From: JAGOEF01 sp029564465
Lineage (GTDB): Bacteria; Bacteroidota; Bacteroidia; Bacteroidales; ML635J-15
Assembly: GCA_029564465.1 (NCBI GenBank)
Contig: JAKQPY010000096.1
Coordinates: 25,545-89,544 of the forward strand
DNA: 64,000 nt
Reading direction: 5' to 3'
This document shows, one piece after another, positions 34,693 to 43,858 of this stretch. Below the pieces are notes generated by a model. It did no database searches. It was not told where the DNA came from and was given only the letters and a program-made list of their open reading frames with translations. A program made the position numbers and the translations under genes. Position 1 is the first letter of the stretch. The number at the start of each line of letters is the position of its first letter.

Positions 34693-34700
34693 TATATTCG
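34693..34700 (+). promoter_or_regulatory. -7 element (TATATTCG) for sucAB
   Basis: One mismatch to TAnnTTTG. It lies 51 bases before the ATG at 34751 and only 9 bases before an in-frame TTG at 34709, which supports the ATG as start. Confidence 0.35.
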
Positions 34701-34750
34701 CACATGGCTTGAACCAAAGTGAAAAAAAATTGTTTGACAAAAAACTTAGT

Positions 34751-37501
34751 ATGCCACACGATAAACTATTGTCCGGAAGTGTAAGTGCGATTTGGTTTGA
34801 TGAATATTATAAGCAATTCTGCGAAGACCCGGAAAGCCTGAGCAGCGACTGGCGCAATTTTTTTGCAGGTTTCGAATATGCAACCGAAAGCACTGCAATG
34901 GATGGTGGCTCCCATTGGGTTTCCAAAGAGTTTAAAGTAGCGCATCTGATTGACGATTACCGGAAGCGCGGTCATTTGTTTACACAAACCAATCCGGTGC
35001 GTACCCCCCGAAAATTTTCTCCAACGCTTGATTTTGTAAATTACGGCCTGAGCAACGAAGACCTCGATCAGGAGTTCGAAGCGGGTATGCTCATTGGTTT
35101 GGGAAAATCCAGCCTGAGAAACATAATTCAAAAACTACAAAAGACCTATTGCAGCAACATTGGGGTTGAGTATATGTATATCCGCAATCCCGAGGTTGTC
35201 GAGTGGCTGACCACTTATATGGAAACTGCTTCGAATACCCCTGATTTTAGTGTTAGCGTTAAGACCGATATTTATAAGGCTATCGAAAAAGCAGTTGATT
35301 TTGAACAGTTTATACATCGGCGTTTCCCTGGGCAAAAACGCTTTTCGCTCGAAGGTGCAGAAGCATTGGTACCCGGCTTGCAGTTTCTTATCGATGAGGC
35401 TGTATTGCTGGGCGTGGAAGAAATAGATTTTGGTATGGCCCATCGTGGCAGACTCAATGTGCTAACGAATATTATGCAGAAACCCTATGAAAATGTTTTC
35501 AGGGAGTTTCTTGCAAAAGAATACAGCGAAAACGATTTTCTTGGTGATGTGAAATATCACCTGGGATACCAGAGCTGCGTCACGGTACAGCAGAAGAATA
35601 TCGAGCTGAACCTGCTGCCCAACCCTTCGCATCTCGAGGCGGTAGGAGGGGTTTTGCAGGGTTTTGCCCGCGGTAATGCCGACCGTAAGTTTGGCAGCGA
35701 TTTCAACAAAGTATTGCCGGTGCTGATTCATGGTGATGCAGCAGTTGCTGCTCAGGGGGTGGTGTACGAAGTAATTCAGATGTCGCAACTCGACGGTTAT
35801 AAAACCGGCGGTACCATCCACTTTGTAATAAACAATCAGATTGGATTTACAACCAACTACCTCGATGCCCGATCGAGTATTTACAGTACGGATATTGGAA
35901 AGGTTACCCGATCTCCGATTTTCCATGTAAACAGCGACGATCCGGAAGCACTGGTGTATGTGGTGCAGATGGCGGTTCGCTATCGTCAGCGGTTTCACAC
36001 CGATGTTTTTATCGATGTGCTGGGGTATCGTAAATATGGACACAACGAAGGCGACGAGCCCCGTTTTACTCAGCCGGAACTTTATGATGCCATTGCAGCA
36101 CATCCCAATGTAAAGAAAATATACGCTGCTCAATTGGTTGCCGAAAATGCATTCAGTCAGGCTGATATCATTCAATCAGAAAAAGTGGTTGTCGATACCC
36201 TAGACGCCGCTTTTACATTGGCAGGAAGTCAAAACAGGGTCGATTTTTTTAAATTCAATCGTGATAACCAGCCAGTTGACAATGCCCTGAAAGCCGATAC
36301 GACGCGTATAAAAGAATTGGCACAACAGATTTTCTCCTTGCCAGCCGATGGTGGTTTTATTCCCAAAGCATATAAAATAGCCGAAGCGCGCCTGCAACGT
36401 GCAGCTGATGATAAACTCGACTGGTCGATGTGCGAAATGCTGGCTTATGCGCAGGTAGTTACTTCGGGCAGGAATGTTCGGCTCAGTGGACAAGATTCGA
36501 TCAGGGGGACATTTTCGCACCGTCACTCGGCATTTTTTATAAACGATACACGAAACCAGTATTTTCCGCTTAATAGTATTACCGGTTACAACGATGCCAG
36601 ATTCAATGTGTGGAATTCGCTGCTGTCGGAATATGGTGTGCTGGGTTTCGAATATGGTTATGCCCTGGCTGACCGCAATGCATTGGTTATTTGGGAAGCC
36701 CAGTTTGGCGATTTCAACAATGTGGCGCAGGTAATTATCGACCAGTATATTTCATCTGCCGAGGCAAAATGGGGTGTGCAAAATGGTCTGGTGCTTTACC
36801 TGCCTCATGGTTACGAAGGTCAGGGTCCGGAACATTCCAGTGCCCGTATCGAACGTTTTCTTCAGTTGGCTGTTAACGGAAATATGCAGGTGGTACAACC
36901 GGTAAGCCCTGCCAACCTCTATCACATCCTACTACAACAGGCGTCAAACCCGGTGAAGCCTTTGGTGGTGTTTACTCCAAAAAGTCTGTTAAGACACCCC
37001 GCTGTTACCGCTACATTTTCGGAATTAAGCGATAACACCTTCCGAAAGCTTTTGGTTGAATATCCCACCGATCCATCACTGGTGAAACATCTTGTGTTGT
37101 GCAGTGGTAAGGTATATTACGATTTAAAGGATAAACAGAAAGAACTCAATGATACCTCACGTTGTATTGTCGCTGTCGAAATGTTACACCCATTCCCGTT
37201 GAAGGAAATCGAAACTGTAATAAACTCTTTTGAGAATCTGGCCGAAGTGCTTTGGGTTCAGGAAGAGCCTATTAACATGGGTGCGGCCTATTATGTGGTT
37301 CGCGAAATGCGTGACCATAAAACCCGTGTTGCTGCTCGACCGGCCAGTAGTAGTCCGGCGGTAGGACTTATGGAGCAACATTTGCGTCAACAAAAAAAGC
37401 TGATTGATAAAGCCTTTGGTTTTTGTAATTGTGTGCGACGATACGATTTTTGCGATATGCAATGTTCAAATTTTGATAACCACGAAACGCATGAAGATTG
37501 A
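34751..37501 (+). CDS. sucA: 2-oxoglutarate dehydrogenase E1 component
   Basis: 916 residues from the ATG at 34751. It is a thiamine-diphosphate E1 that decarboxylates 2-oxoglutarate in the TCA cycle. Family motifs run in order: the N-terminal docking segment with AIWFDEYYKQFCEDPESLSS, GMAHRGRLNVLTNIMQKP, PSHLEAVGGVLQGFARG, HGDAAVAAQGVVYEV, the ThDP-binding NNQIGFTT region and YGHNEGDEPRFTQP; then the transketolase-like C-terminal half with HGYEGQGPEHSSARIERFLQL. An in-frame TTG at 34709 would add 14 residues. The 3' end overlaps sucB by 11 bases. A complete oxidative TCA step in a hydrogenase-bearing organism suggests respiratory capability. Confidence 0.95.
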   Translation: MPHDKLLSGSVSAIWFDEYYKQFCEDPESLSSDWRNFFAGFEYATESTAMDGGSHWVSKEFKVAHLIDDYRKRGHLFTQTNPVRTPRKFSPTLDFVNYGLSNEDLDQEFEAGMLIGLGKSSLRNIIQKLQKTYCSNIGVEYMYIRNPEVVEWLTTYMETASNTPDFSVSVKTDIYKAIEKAVDFEQFIHRRFPGQKRFSLEGAEALVPGLQFLIDEAVLLGVEEIDFGMAHRGRLNVLTNIMQKPYENVFREFLAKEYSENDFLGDVKYHLGYQSCVTVQQKNIELNLLPNPSHLEAVGGVLQGFARGNADRKFGSDFNKVLPVLIHGDAAVAAQGVVYEVIQMSQLDGYKTGGTIHFVINNQIGFTTNYLDARSSIYSTDIGKVTRSPIFHVNSDDPEALVYVVQMAVRYRQRFHTDVFIDVLGYRKYGHNEGDEPRFTQPELYDAIAAHPNVKKIYAAQLVAENAFSQADIIQSEKVVVDTLDAAFTLAGSQNRVDFFKFNRDNQPVDNALKADTTRIKELAQQIFSLPADGGFIPKAYKIAEARLQRAADDKLDWSMCEMLAYAQVVTSGRNVRLSGQDSIRGTFSHRHSAFFINDTRNQYFPLNSITGYNDARFNVWNSLLSEYGVLGFEYGYALADRNALVIWEAQFGDFNNVAQVIIDQYISSAEAKWGVQNGLVLYLPHGYEGQGPEHSSARIERFLQLAVNGNMQVVQPVSPANLYHILLQQASNPVKPLVVFTPKSLLRHPAVTATFSELSDNTFRKLLVEYPTDPSLVKHLVLCSGKVYYDLKDKQKELNDTSRCIVAVEMLHPFPLKEIETVINSFENLAEVLWVQEEPINMGAAYYVVREMRDHKTRVAARPASSSPAVGLMEQHLRQQKKLIDKAFGFCNCVRRYDFCDMQCSNFDNHETHED

Positions 37502-38660
37502 AATTAAAATTCCCAGTCCCGGTGAATCTATCGAGGAGCTTGAATTGGTAGAGTGGCTGGTTGCCGACGGCAGTACTGTTGAGAAGGATCAGGAACTGGC
37601 GACTCTTGAATCGGAAAAAGCTAGCCTGATACTGGTGGCCTCCAGCACAGGAGTCATACATATTTTGCTGAAAGCACCCGCATTGGTTAAGGTTGGAAGT
37701 ACAGCTTGTGTTATCGATGAGGCGAAAATTCCGGCATCAGGTTCGAACCCGGTTCAGAAATCCGTCGGAAGCGCCATAATCTCCGAAAGCCATGTCGAAG
37801 TTTTTCAGGCCGAGTCTAAAACCAGGGTTTCTCCCGTAGCGCGCAAACTGGCTGAATTAAACGCAATCGATATTGAGAAGCTTGCACACCAGGGCGACCG
37901 AATTTCGAAAGCCGATGTGGTTAAAGCTATGCGCCGGAAATCGACTGAGAGCCGCGAAGAGAAAGTTCCCATGTCGCAGTTGCGTAAAAAACTCAGCGAA
38001 AAGCTGGTATCGGTACAGCTAAACACGGCCATGCTAACTACCTTCAACGAAGTTGATATGTTCCCCGTGCTCGAACTCCGGAAAATGTATGGCGAAAAGT
38101 TTCTGGCACAATATGGAGTGAAATTGGGACTCATGTCGTTTTTTACAAAAGCAGTTGCATTGGCTTTGAATGATTATCGCAATGTAAATGCGGCCATTAG
38201 CGGAAACGATTTGGTTTTTTATAAATACGCCGATATCGGTATTGCAGTTCAAACCAATAAAGGTCTCATGGTTCCGGTGTTGCGCGATGTTCAGGATTTG
38301 AATCTCCCCGAAATTGAACAACAAATATTTTTAATGGCCGAGAAAGCCCGAAATGCAAGAATCAGCCTTGACGATCTGAAGGGAGGAACTTTTACCATTA
38401 CCAATGGAGGTGTTTTTGGCTCATTACTTTCTACACCAATTATAAACCCTCCGCAATCTGCCATACTGGGAATGCATACCATTCAGGAAAGACCGGTAGT
38501 ACGCGATGCACAGATAGTAATTCGCCCAATGATGTATGTGGCATTGTCGTACGATCACCGCATTATCGATGGCCGCGATTCGGTTGGTTTCCTGAAAACC
38601 GTAAAGAATTTAATTGAAAACCCCAAAGAACTTTTTGATTTCGGCTCTTTGGGGTCGTAG
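37491..38660 (+). CDS. sucB: Dihydrolipoyllysine succinyltransferase (2-oxoglutarate dehydrogenase E2)
   Basis: 389 residues from the ATG at 37491. A lipoyl domain (1-75) carries the lipoylated Lys43 in TLESEKASL. A peripheral-subunit-binding domain (about 103-138: SPVARKLAELNAIDIEKL) and the acyltransferase core follow, with the catalytic His in LSYDHRIIDGRDSVGFL. It accepts the succinyl group from SucA. The ATG overlaps the sucA stop. A longer in-frame start at 37404 lies inside sucA and is rejected. E3 (lpd) is not in this window. A 9-bp hairpin CCCCAAAGA/TCTTTGGGG at 38621-38654 covers the last codons. Confidence 0.95.
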   Translation: MKIEIKIPSPGESIEELELVEWLVADGSTVEKDQELATLESEKASLILVASSTGVIHILLKAPALVKVGSTACVIDEAKIPASGSNPVQKSVGSAIISESHVEVFQAESKTRVSPVARKLAELNAIDIEKLAHQGDRISKADVVKAMRRKSTESREEKVPMSQLRKKLSEKLVSVQLNTAMLTTFNEVDMFPVLELRKMYGEKFLAQYGVKLGLMSFFTKAVALALNDYRNVNAAISGNDLVFYKYADIGIAVQTNKGLMVPVLRDVQDLNLPEIEQQIFLMAEKARNARISLDDLKGGTFTITNGGVFGSLLSTPIINPPQSAILGMHTIQERPVVRDAQIVIRPMMYVALSYDHRIIDGRDSVGFLKTVKNLIENPKELFDFGSLGS

Positions 38661-38687
38661 TTTCTTCTAAAACCGAGTTTTCTATCC

Positions 38688-40742
38688 TTACTTTTTATTC
38701 AGGTAATCAACAGCTTCTGCCGCGGCATCAAGACAAGGTTTTGCACTAATTTCGGAGCCTACGGCGTTTTTCATCCAGATTTGTGGTATTAATTTACCCT
38801 GCGAAAACATTCGGGTAATTTCGTTTGCTATATTCTTGCCTTCAACATAGTCTTCTATCTGATATTCAATAAGATGACCCACCGGATAATTCGAGAGGTA
38901 AAGGGGTGCATCAATCATGTGCGAATAAATTGCCAGGATGGGGGAGTCCTTAACCCCGAAAACCGGAGCATAATATTCGTTCCATACCTTGATAGCGATA
39001 TCGGTTACAGCGTTTTTCAATTGTTCGGGAGTGGCATCGGGGTTTTCGTACATCCATTTCCACACGCGTTGATCCACCAGGCTTACACCCATAATTTCGT
39101 ACACCGACCAGCAGTTGTCGAGCGCGTTCAGTGCTTCGAGTTCTTCTTTTCCGGTACTGATTTTCACACCCAGTAATTCCAGATCCTTGGCCTGAAACAG
39201 GAACGCTACAGCTTCGGTAAATGCTGTGTTTGGAACGCCATGAAGCATGTAGAACGGTACGTTATGCAGGGTAATGGTTTGCTCTACACAATGGCCAAAT
39301 TCATGAACAGCAATGTTGTAGCCTTTATAATCCATCCCATTGGCTCCGATACGGGTTCTCAAATGGGCATTGTAGGCTTTTCCTTCGGCTCCCCAGGCAT
39401 GCCCGGCACCCCGTGATGCATCTACCGATATTTTTGATGAGATCCATTCGGCAGTTTGTTTGTCCCATCCCAGTTTAACCAATATTACCGGTAATTCTTT
39501 GGCAAAGGCCGCTTCATTTGGAAAGCGTTTTGTGGTAATGGCACTGAGTTCATCTTCGTTAATAGTACTACGTGATTTAAAGCCGTCGTACCAGATATCA
39601 AAAGGCTGCAAGTCGCGCCCTAACCGTGCTTTAATAATTCCGGCAACATCTTTCATTACAGGGGATGAAATATAATCGATAAATAATTTTTCGGTTTCTT
39701 CGAGCGACAATTCCATACTGCCATCGAACGCGCGTTGAATGTAAGTTGGATATACCGGATTGTATTGATCCATGTCTTTCATTGCCTTGAACACATTCAG
39801 AAGGTGCTGGTACCTGACATCCGTTTCGCGTTCCGCAGCAATCGACGCACCATCCTTATACACGGTATTGCTTTTAGGATTCCAGCTTAATGCGTTATTG
39901 TTAATTACATCTTTTGGTATTGTCTGATTAATAATGTGCAGCATTACAGTGTAAATCAGCTGTTGTTTTTCGAAGCCCCGTTCCGCATTGTAGTTCGATT
40001 TCAGTTCGTCGCGGAGTCCCCAGTGGCTTATCAGTTTCATATCGGCAGGGAAGAGGTTCTCGTTTTTCTCGTTTACCAGTTTCCCCATCATAATATTATA
40101 TTCTGATATATATGTGTCTGCATTGGTGGTTGCAACCGAAGCAGCCTGAATCAGCGATGCCGGAACACGTTGGGTAAACATGTCACCCATTCGGGCGTAC
40201 GCCCACTCCCGGGCTGTCCAGCTTTCGCCGAGTTGTTTTTTCTCAGCCAGTGTATAAGCCGGAAAGTTTAGTGCAGTGAGAAATGCAATTTTATTTTCGA
40301 AAAAATCATCCGATAAATGAGCTCCCGGCGAATAGGCTCCAAACATTTCATCAACAGGATGCAGTTCGCCCATATCGAGATGCAGGGGCTCCATAAGGCC
40401 AATCACCATTTGGTTGTTGCCACCATAGAGTACCTCGAAATTGCGTTCCAGTTTAAGAAATACGGTATGAAGTTCTGCCGTATCACCTATAAAACTATTC
40501 TTACAGAATTCTTTGAAATTGTCGGTAGTACCATCGGTTTCCTGCCAAAGACCGGCAATTTGCTTAACCCCGCGCTCAATGCGTGTTTTCTGATTTGGGA
40601 AACTGTCGCTAAGGGTTTTAATGGTTTCCTCTATGGTTTTTTGGCCTATAAAGGCAGCAGGGGTGGGGTTCTCGGTGGTTTTCCTTCCGCATGCAGCAAC
40701 GAGCAGGCATATAATGAGTGCTCCCGGGATGATTTTTTTCAT
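38688..40742 (-). CDS. Lipoprotein zinc metallopeptidase (HExxH, gluzincin-like), family uncertain
   Basis: 684 residues with a lipobox LLVAAC (about residue 18). The zinc motif is VHEFGHCVEQ (H480, E481, H484), and a likely third ligand is E510 in PNTAFTEAVAF, giving a gluzincin arrangement like M2/M3/M32 peptidases. The mostly helical N-terminal half fits an oligopeptidase-like fold. It is probably exported and tethered in the envelope. The hutU gene lies 17 bases upstream on the same strand, so it could be co-expressed with histidine catabolism and supply amino acids from peptides. Substrate unknown. Confidence 0.75.
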   Translation of the reverse strand: MKKIIPGALIICLLVAACGRKTTENPTPAAFIGQKTIEETIKTLSDSFPNQKTRIERGVKQIAGLWQETDGTTDNFKEFCKNSFIGDTAELHTVFLKLERNFEVLYGGNNQMVIGLMEPLHLDMGELHPVDEMFGAYSPGAHLSDDFFENKIAFLTALNFPAYTLAEKKQLGESWTAREWAYARMGDMFTQRVPASLIQAASVATTNADTYISEYNIMMGKLVNEKNENLFPADMKLISHWGLRDELKSNYNAERGFEKQQLIYTVMLHIINQTIPKDVINNNALSWNPKSNTVYKDGASIAAERETDVRYQHLLNVFKAMKDMDQYNPVYPTYIQRAFDGSMELSLEETEKLFIDYISSPVMKDVAGIIKARLGRDLQPFDIWYDGFKSRSTINEDELSAITTKRFPNEAAFAKELPVILVKLGWDKQTAEWISSKISVDASRGAGHAWGAEGKAYNAHLRTRIGANGMDYKGYNIAVHEFGHCVEQTITLHNVPFYMLHGVPNTAFTEAVAFLFQAKDLELLGVKISTGKEELEALNALDNCWSVYEIMGVSLVDQRVWKWMYENPDATPEQLKNAVTDIAIKVWNEYYAPVFGVKDSPILAIYSHMIDAPLYLSNYPVGHLIEYQIEDYVEGKNIANEITRMFSQGKLIPQIWMKNAVGSEISAKPCLDAAAEAVDYLNKK

Positions 40743-40759
40743 AGATTGTGTTTTTTATT

Positions 40760-42772
40760 TTAAAACAATGAATTTATAAGTTTGTCGGAGGCCATGTTGG
40801 GAATGCTTATTTTTAAATTAGGATTTTTTTCCATTGCCCGTTGAATTGCAAACACAGCTCCTTCGTTTCGGGCCCAGCTGCGACGGCTGATACCATTGTT
40901 AACGTCCCAGAAAAGCATCATTTCGAGCCTGCGGTCAGCCTCATAACTGCCATCGAGTACCATGCCAAACCCTCCGTTTATTACTTCGCCCCATCCAACA
41001 CCCCCGCCATTATGTATCGAAACCCAGGTAGCCCCGCGGAACGAATCGCCAATCACATTTTGTATGGCCATATCGGCAGTAAACCGGCTGCCATCATAAA
41101 TATTGGAGGTTTCGCGGTATGGTGAGTCCGTCCCTGAAACATCGTGATGATCGCGTCCAAGCACAATGGGAGCACTGATTTTTCCTTCACGAATGGCTGT
41201 GTTAAATTCTCGCGCAATTTCGATGCGACCATTGGCATCAGCATATAAAATTCTGGCTTGTGAACCCACAACCAGTGCATTTTTTTTTGCTTCGCGAATC
41301 CATTTTATATTATCGTGCATTTGCTGCGAAATTTCGTTGGGCGATTCAGCAGCAAGGCGGGTCAGCACACCGAGTGCAATATTGTCGGTAGTGTCGAGAT
41401 CCTCGGGCTTCGACGAGCAGCATACCCAGCGAAATGGTCCGAAACCATAGTCAAAGCACATGGGGCCCATGATGTCCTGCACATACGACGGGTACCTGAA
41501 TGAGATTCCGTCAGCGGCCATGATGTCGGCTCCGGCGCGTGAACTTTCGAGTAGAAACGCATTGCCGTAATCGAAGAAGTACATTCCCTTGCTGCAGAGT
41601 GTGTTGATAGCTTTTACCTGCCGCTTGAGGCTTTGGTGAACTTTTTCACGGAAAATCTCAGGCTGTTCAGCCATCAATAGGTTCGATTCTTCAAGGCTGA
41701 GACCAACCGGATAGTATCCCCCTGCCCATGGGTTGTGCAGCGAAGTCTGATCAGAACCCAAATCAACTTTTATGTTTCGTTCGGCAAGCCGTTCCCACAA
41801 ATCAACAACATTGCCCAGGTATGCCACCGACCGCGCCTGTTTTAATGAAACGTATTTCAAGGCGACATCAATGGCAGTGTCAACATTGTCGCTGATTTCG
41901 TCGACCCAGCCCTGCTCATGACGCTTGTGTGCGGCCTTAGGATTTATTTCGGCTGTAATGCTTACAACACCCGCTATATTTCCTGCTTTTGGCTGGGCTC
42001 CGCTCATACCACCGAGACCGGAGGTAATAAACAGCTTTCCTTCGGGGCCTTCGCCAGATTTCGAAATTTTACGGCTTGCATTCAATACGGTAATTGTAGT
42101 ACCGTGTACAATTCCCTGCGGCCCGATATACATATAGGAACCTGCGGTCATTTGCCCGTATTGTGAAACGCCGAGCGCATTGAATTTTTCCCAGTCATCG
42201 GGTTTTGAATAGTTGGGAATAACCATACCGTTGGTTACTACACAGCGCGGAGCATCTTTGTGCGAAGGAAACAGCCCCATGGGGTGACCCGAATACATCA
42301 CCAGGGTTTGCTCGTCGGTCATGTTTGCCAGATATTGCATGGTGAGCAGGTACTGTGCCCAGTTTTGAAAAACCGCCCCATTGCCACCATAAGTAATCAG
42401 TTCCTGCGGATGCTGGGCAACGGCCTTATCGAGATTGTTGCTTATCATCAGCATGATGGCTGCAGCCTGTTGCGAACGATGGGGAAACCACGAAATATCG
42501 CGTGCGAAAATTTCGTAATCAGGAATAAAACGATACATGTAAATACGGCCATAGGTCTCCAGTTCTTCTTTGAATTCCTCGGCTAATACCGGATGCCATT
42601 CAGGTTTAAAATACCGTAGTGCATTTCGGATGGCTAGTTTTTTCTCGTCTTTACCTAAAATGTCTTTTCGCTTGGGAGCATGATTTAACGAAGTATTAAT
42701 TGTTTTTTTTGACGGAAGTTCTTGCGGGATACCTTCCAGAATCATTTGCTGAAACTGCTCTTTACTAATCAT
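40760..42772 (-). CDS. hutU: Urocanate hydratase
   Basis: 670 residues, the longer Bacteroidota form. It converts urocanate to imidazolone propionate in histidine breakdown, using NAD+ as an electrophile. Recognisable family stretches include ELITYGGNGAVFQNWAQYLL, YSGHPMGLFPSHKDAPR, GRDHHDVSGTDSPYRET and the NAD-binding TSGLGGMSGAQPKAG. hutH, hutI and ftcD are not adjacent in this window. The downstream partner is the metallopeptidase at 38688-40742. Confidence 0.96.
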   Translation of the reverse strand: MISKEQFQQMILEGIPQELPSKKTINTSLNHAPKRKDILGKDEKKLAIRNALRYFKPEWHPVLAEEFKEELETYGRIYMYRFIPDYEIFARDISWFPHRSQQAAAIMLMISNNLDKAVAQHPQELITYGGNGAVFQNWAQYLLTMQYLANMTDEQTLVMYSGHPMGLFPSHKDAPRCVVTNGMVIPNYSKPDDWEKFNALGVSQYGQMTAGSYMYIGPQGIVHGTTITVLNASRKISKSGEGPEGKLFITSGLGGMSGAQPKAGNIAGVVSITAEINPKAAHKRHEQGWVDEISDNVDTAIDVALKYVSLKQARSVAYLGNVVDLWERLAERNIKVDLGSDQTSLHNPWAGGYYPVGLSLEESNLLMAEQPEIFREKVHQSLKRQVKAINTLCSKGMYFFDYGNAFLLESSRAGADIMAADGISFRYPSYVQDIMGPMCFDYGFGPFRWVCCSSKPEDLDTTDNIALGVLTRLAAESPNEISQQMHDNIKWIREAKKNALVVGSQARILYADANGRIEIAREFNTAIREGKISAPIVLGRDHHDVSGTDSPYRETSNIYDGSRFTADMAIQNVIGDSFRGATWVSIHNGGGVGWGEVINGGFGMVLDGSYEADRRLEMMLFWDVNNGISRRSWARNEGAVFAIQRAMEKNPNLKISIPNMASDKLINSLF

Positions 42773-42800
42773 AGTCGTCGCTTATTAAAAGGGTAAAAAT

Positions 42801-42836
42801 AAAAAAAACCTGTGGTTTGACCGCAGGTTTTTTATT
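42801..42836 (-). terminator. Intrinsic terminator after the 42852 lipoprotein gene
   Basis: AAACCTGTGG/CCGCAGGTTT stem with a 5-base loop. It is flanked by A and T runs, so it could also work in the other direction. Confidence 0.75.
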
Positions 42837-42851
42837 TGTTTTTACCTTACT

Positions 42852-43301
42852 TTATTCTTTAGTCATCGAAATTTTTTGGGTGATGTTGGTTTGATAGTCT
42901 TCGTCAAAATAGGTTCTTTCAATAGCCATTTCATCTTTATATAGTTTCAATATAGTGAATTCTTCCCATTCTTTCCAAACTTGGTTTTCATCTTTGGCTC
43001 TCATTCTCAATGTTTCGCCATTATTTGTTAACTCCCATTCCGCTTCAAAAGATATGCGCAGATTAAAAAATACAAAGCTCGCAGTTCCAGTCCCGTCTTT
43101 TTCGAAGGTATATTTTGGGTCTAAACTCGAAATGTCTTGGGCTGTACCATTATTAAGGATTTCGGTTACAGTCCATTCACCGGCCAGTCGGCTCTTCTTC
43201 GACAATAAACTGATTGACGGGCCTTCTTCGTAGGGTTGGCATGATGAAAATACGAATGCAAATACTGCGATTGCAATTCCGAAAATACTAGCTCTTTTCA
43301 T
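42852..43301 (-). CDS. Small lipoprotein, lipocalin-like
   Basis: 149 residues from the ATG at 43301. The lipobox FVFSSC is followed by QPYEEGPSISLLSKKSRLAGEWTV and then a strand-rich domain with repeated W and E/K alternation, which suggests a lipocalin-like barrel. It is related to the next upstream gene, which shares an EEG-S-SL-S-SR-G-W pattern after the Cys. The role is unknown. An in-frame start at 43379 would overlap the paralogue and is rejected. Confidence 0.75.
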   Translation of the reverse strand: MKRASIFGIAIAVFAFVFSSCQPYEEGPSISLLSKKSRLAGEWTVTEILNNGTAQDISSLDPKYTFEKDGTGTASFVFFNLRISFEAEWELTNNGETLRMRAKDENQVWKEWEEFTILKLYKDEMAIERTYFDEDYQTNITQKISMTKE

Positions 43302-43317
43302 AGGATTCTGTTTTAAG

Positions 43318-43761
43318 TTATTGTTTAATGTATCTTTTCTCAACACTTGATTCAGTACGGATTTGATTGCTTCGCTCAAGCACCAGCCACATTTCGCTAT
43401 TTGTCAAACGGGTTACATAATAATCCTGACAAAGACTGTCACCGGTAAGCATGTACGAAATATGCCGGTTATCGGGGTTGTATTGCCAACTACCGTTTTT
43501 CGAATAGGTAAGTTCTCCGTTACGGTAGCATTGCATTTCGAAAACCGATTGCTCTCCGAAATTGAGAATATATTGCGATTCTTCGTTGAACAACGAATCA
43601 TCGGGCAAGTCGTTAATCAGGGCTGTTTCGAGAGTCCAAGCTCCGTTGATACGCGATTCAACCGATCGAAGACTCAGATAGGAACCCTCTTCGAAACTGG
43701 TACAGGAGCTGATAAAAATGAGGGCAAAGAATGCAAAAATCAGTAATCTTGTTTTTCTCAT
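43318..43761 (-). CDS. Small lipoprotein, paralogue of the 42852-43301 product
   Basis: 147 residues. The lipobox ALIFISSC is followed by TSFEEGSYLSLRSVESRINGAWTL, matching the neighbour's EEG...SL...SR..G.W arrangement, and then a strand-rich lipocalin-like domain. It is separated from the paralogue by 16 bases and probably co-transcribed with it. This is most likely a local tandem duplication that has diverged strongly. Function unknown. Confidence 0.75.
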   Translation of the reverse strand: MRKTRLLIFAFFALIFISSCTSFEEGSYLSLRSVESRINGAWTLETALINDLPDDSLFNEESQYILNFGEQSVFEMQCYRNGELTYSKNGSWQYNPDNRHISYMLTGDSLCQDYYVTRLTNSEMWLVLERSNQIRTESSVEKRYIKQ

Positions 43762-43810
43762 TTTACTTTTGATAAAATTCCTGACAAATCTAAACGAATT
43801 TATTTATAAA

Positions 43811-43842
43811 ACAAAATCCCGGTTTTGCCGGGATTTTGTAAT
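43811..43842 (-). terminator. Intrinsic terminator after the T9SS type A protein gene
   Basis: A perfect 12-bp stem ACAAAATCCCGG / CCGGGATTTTGT with a 5-base loop. On the minus strand it continues into TTTTAT. Confidence 0.8.
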
Positions 43843-43858
43843 GCGTTTTTTAAGGATT

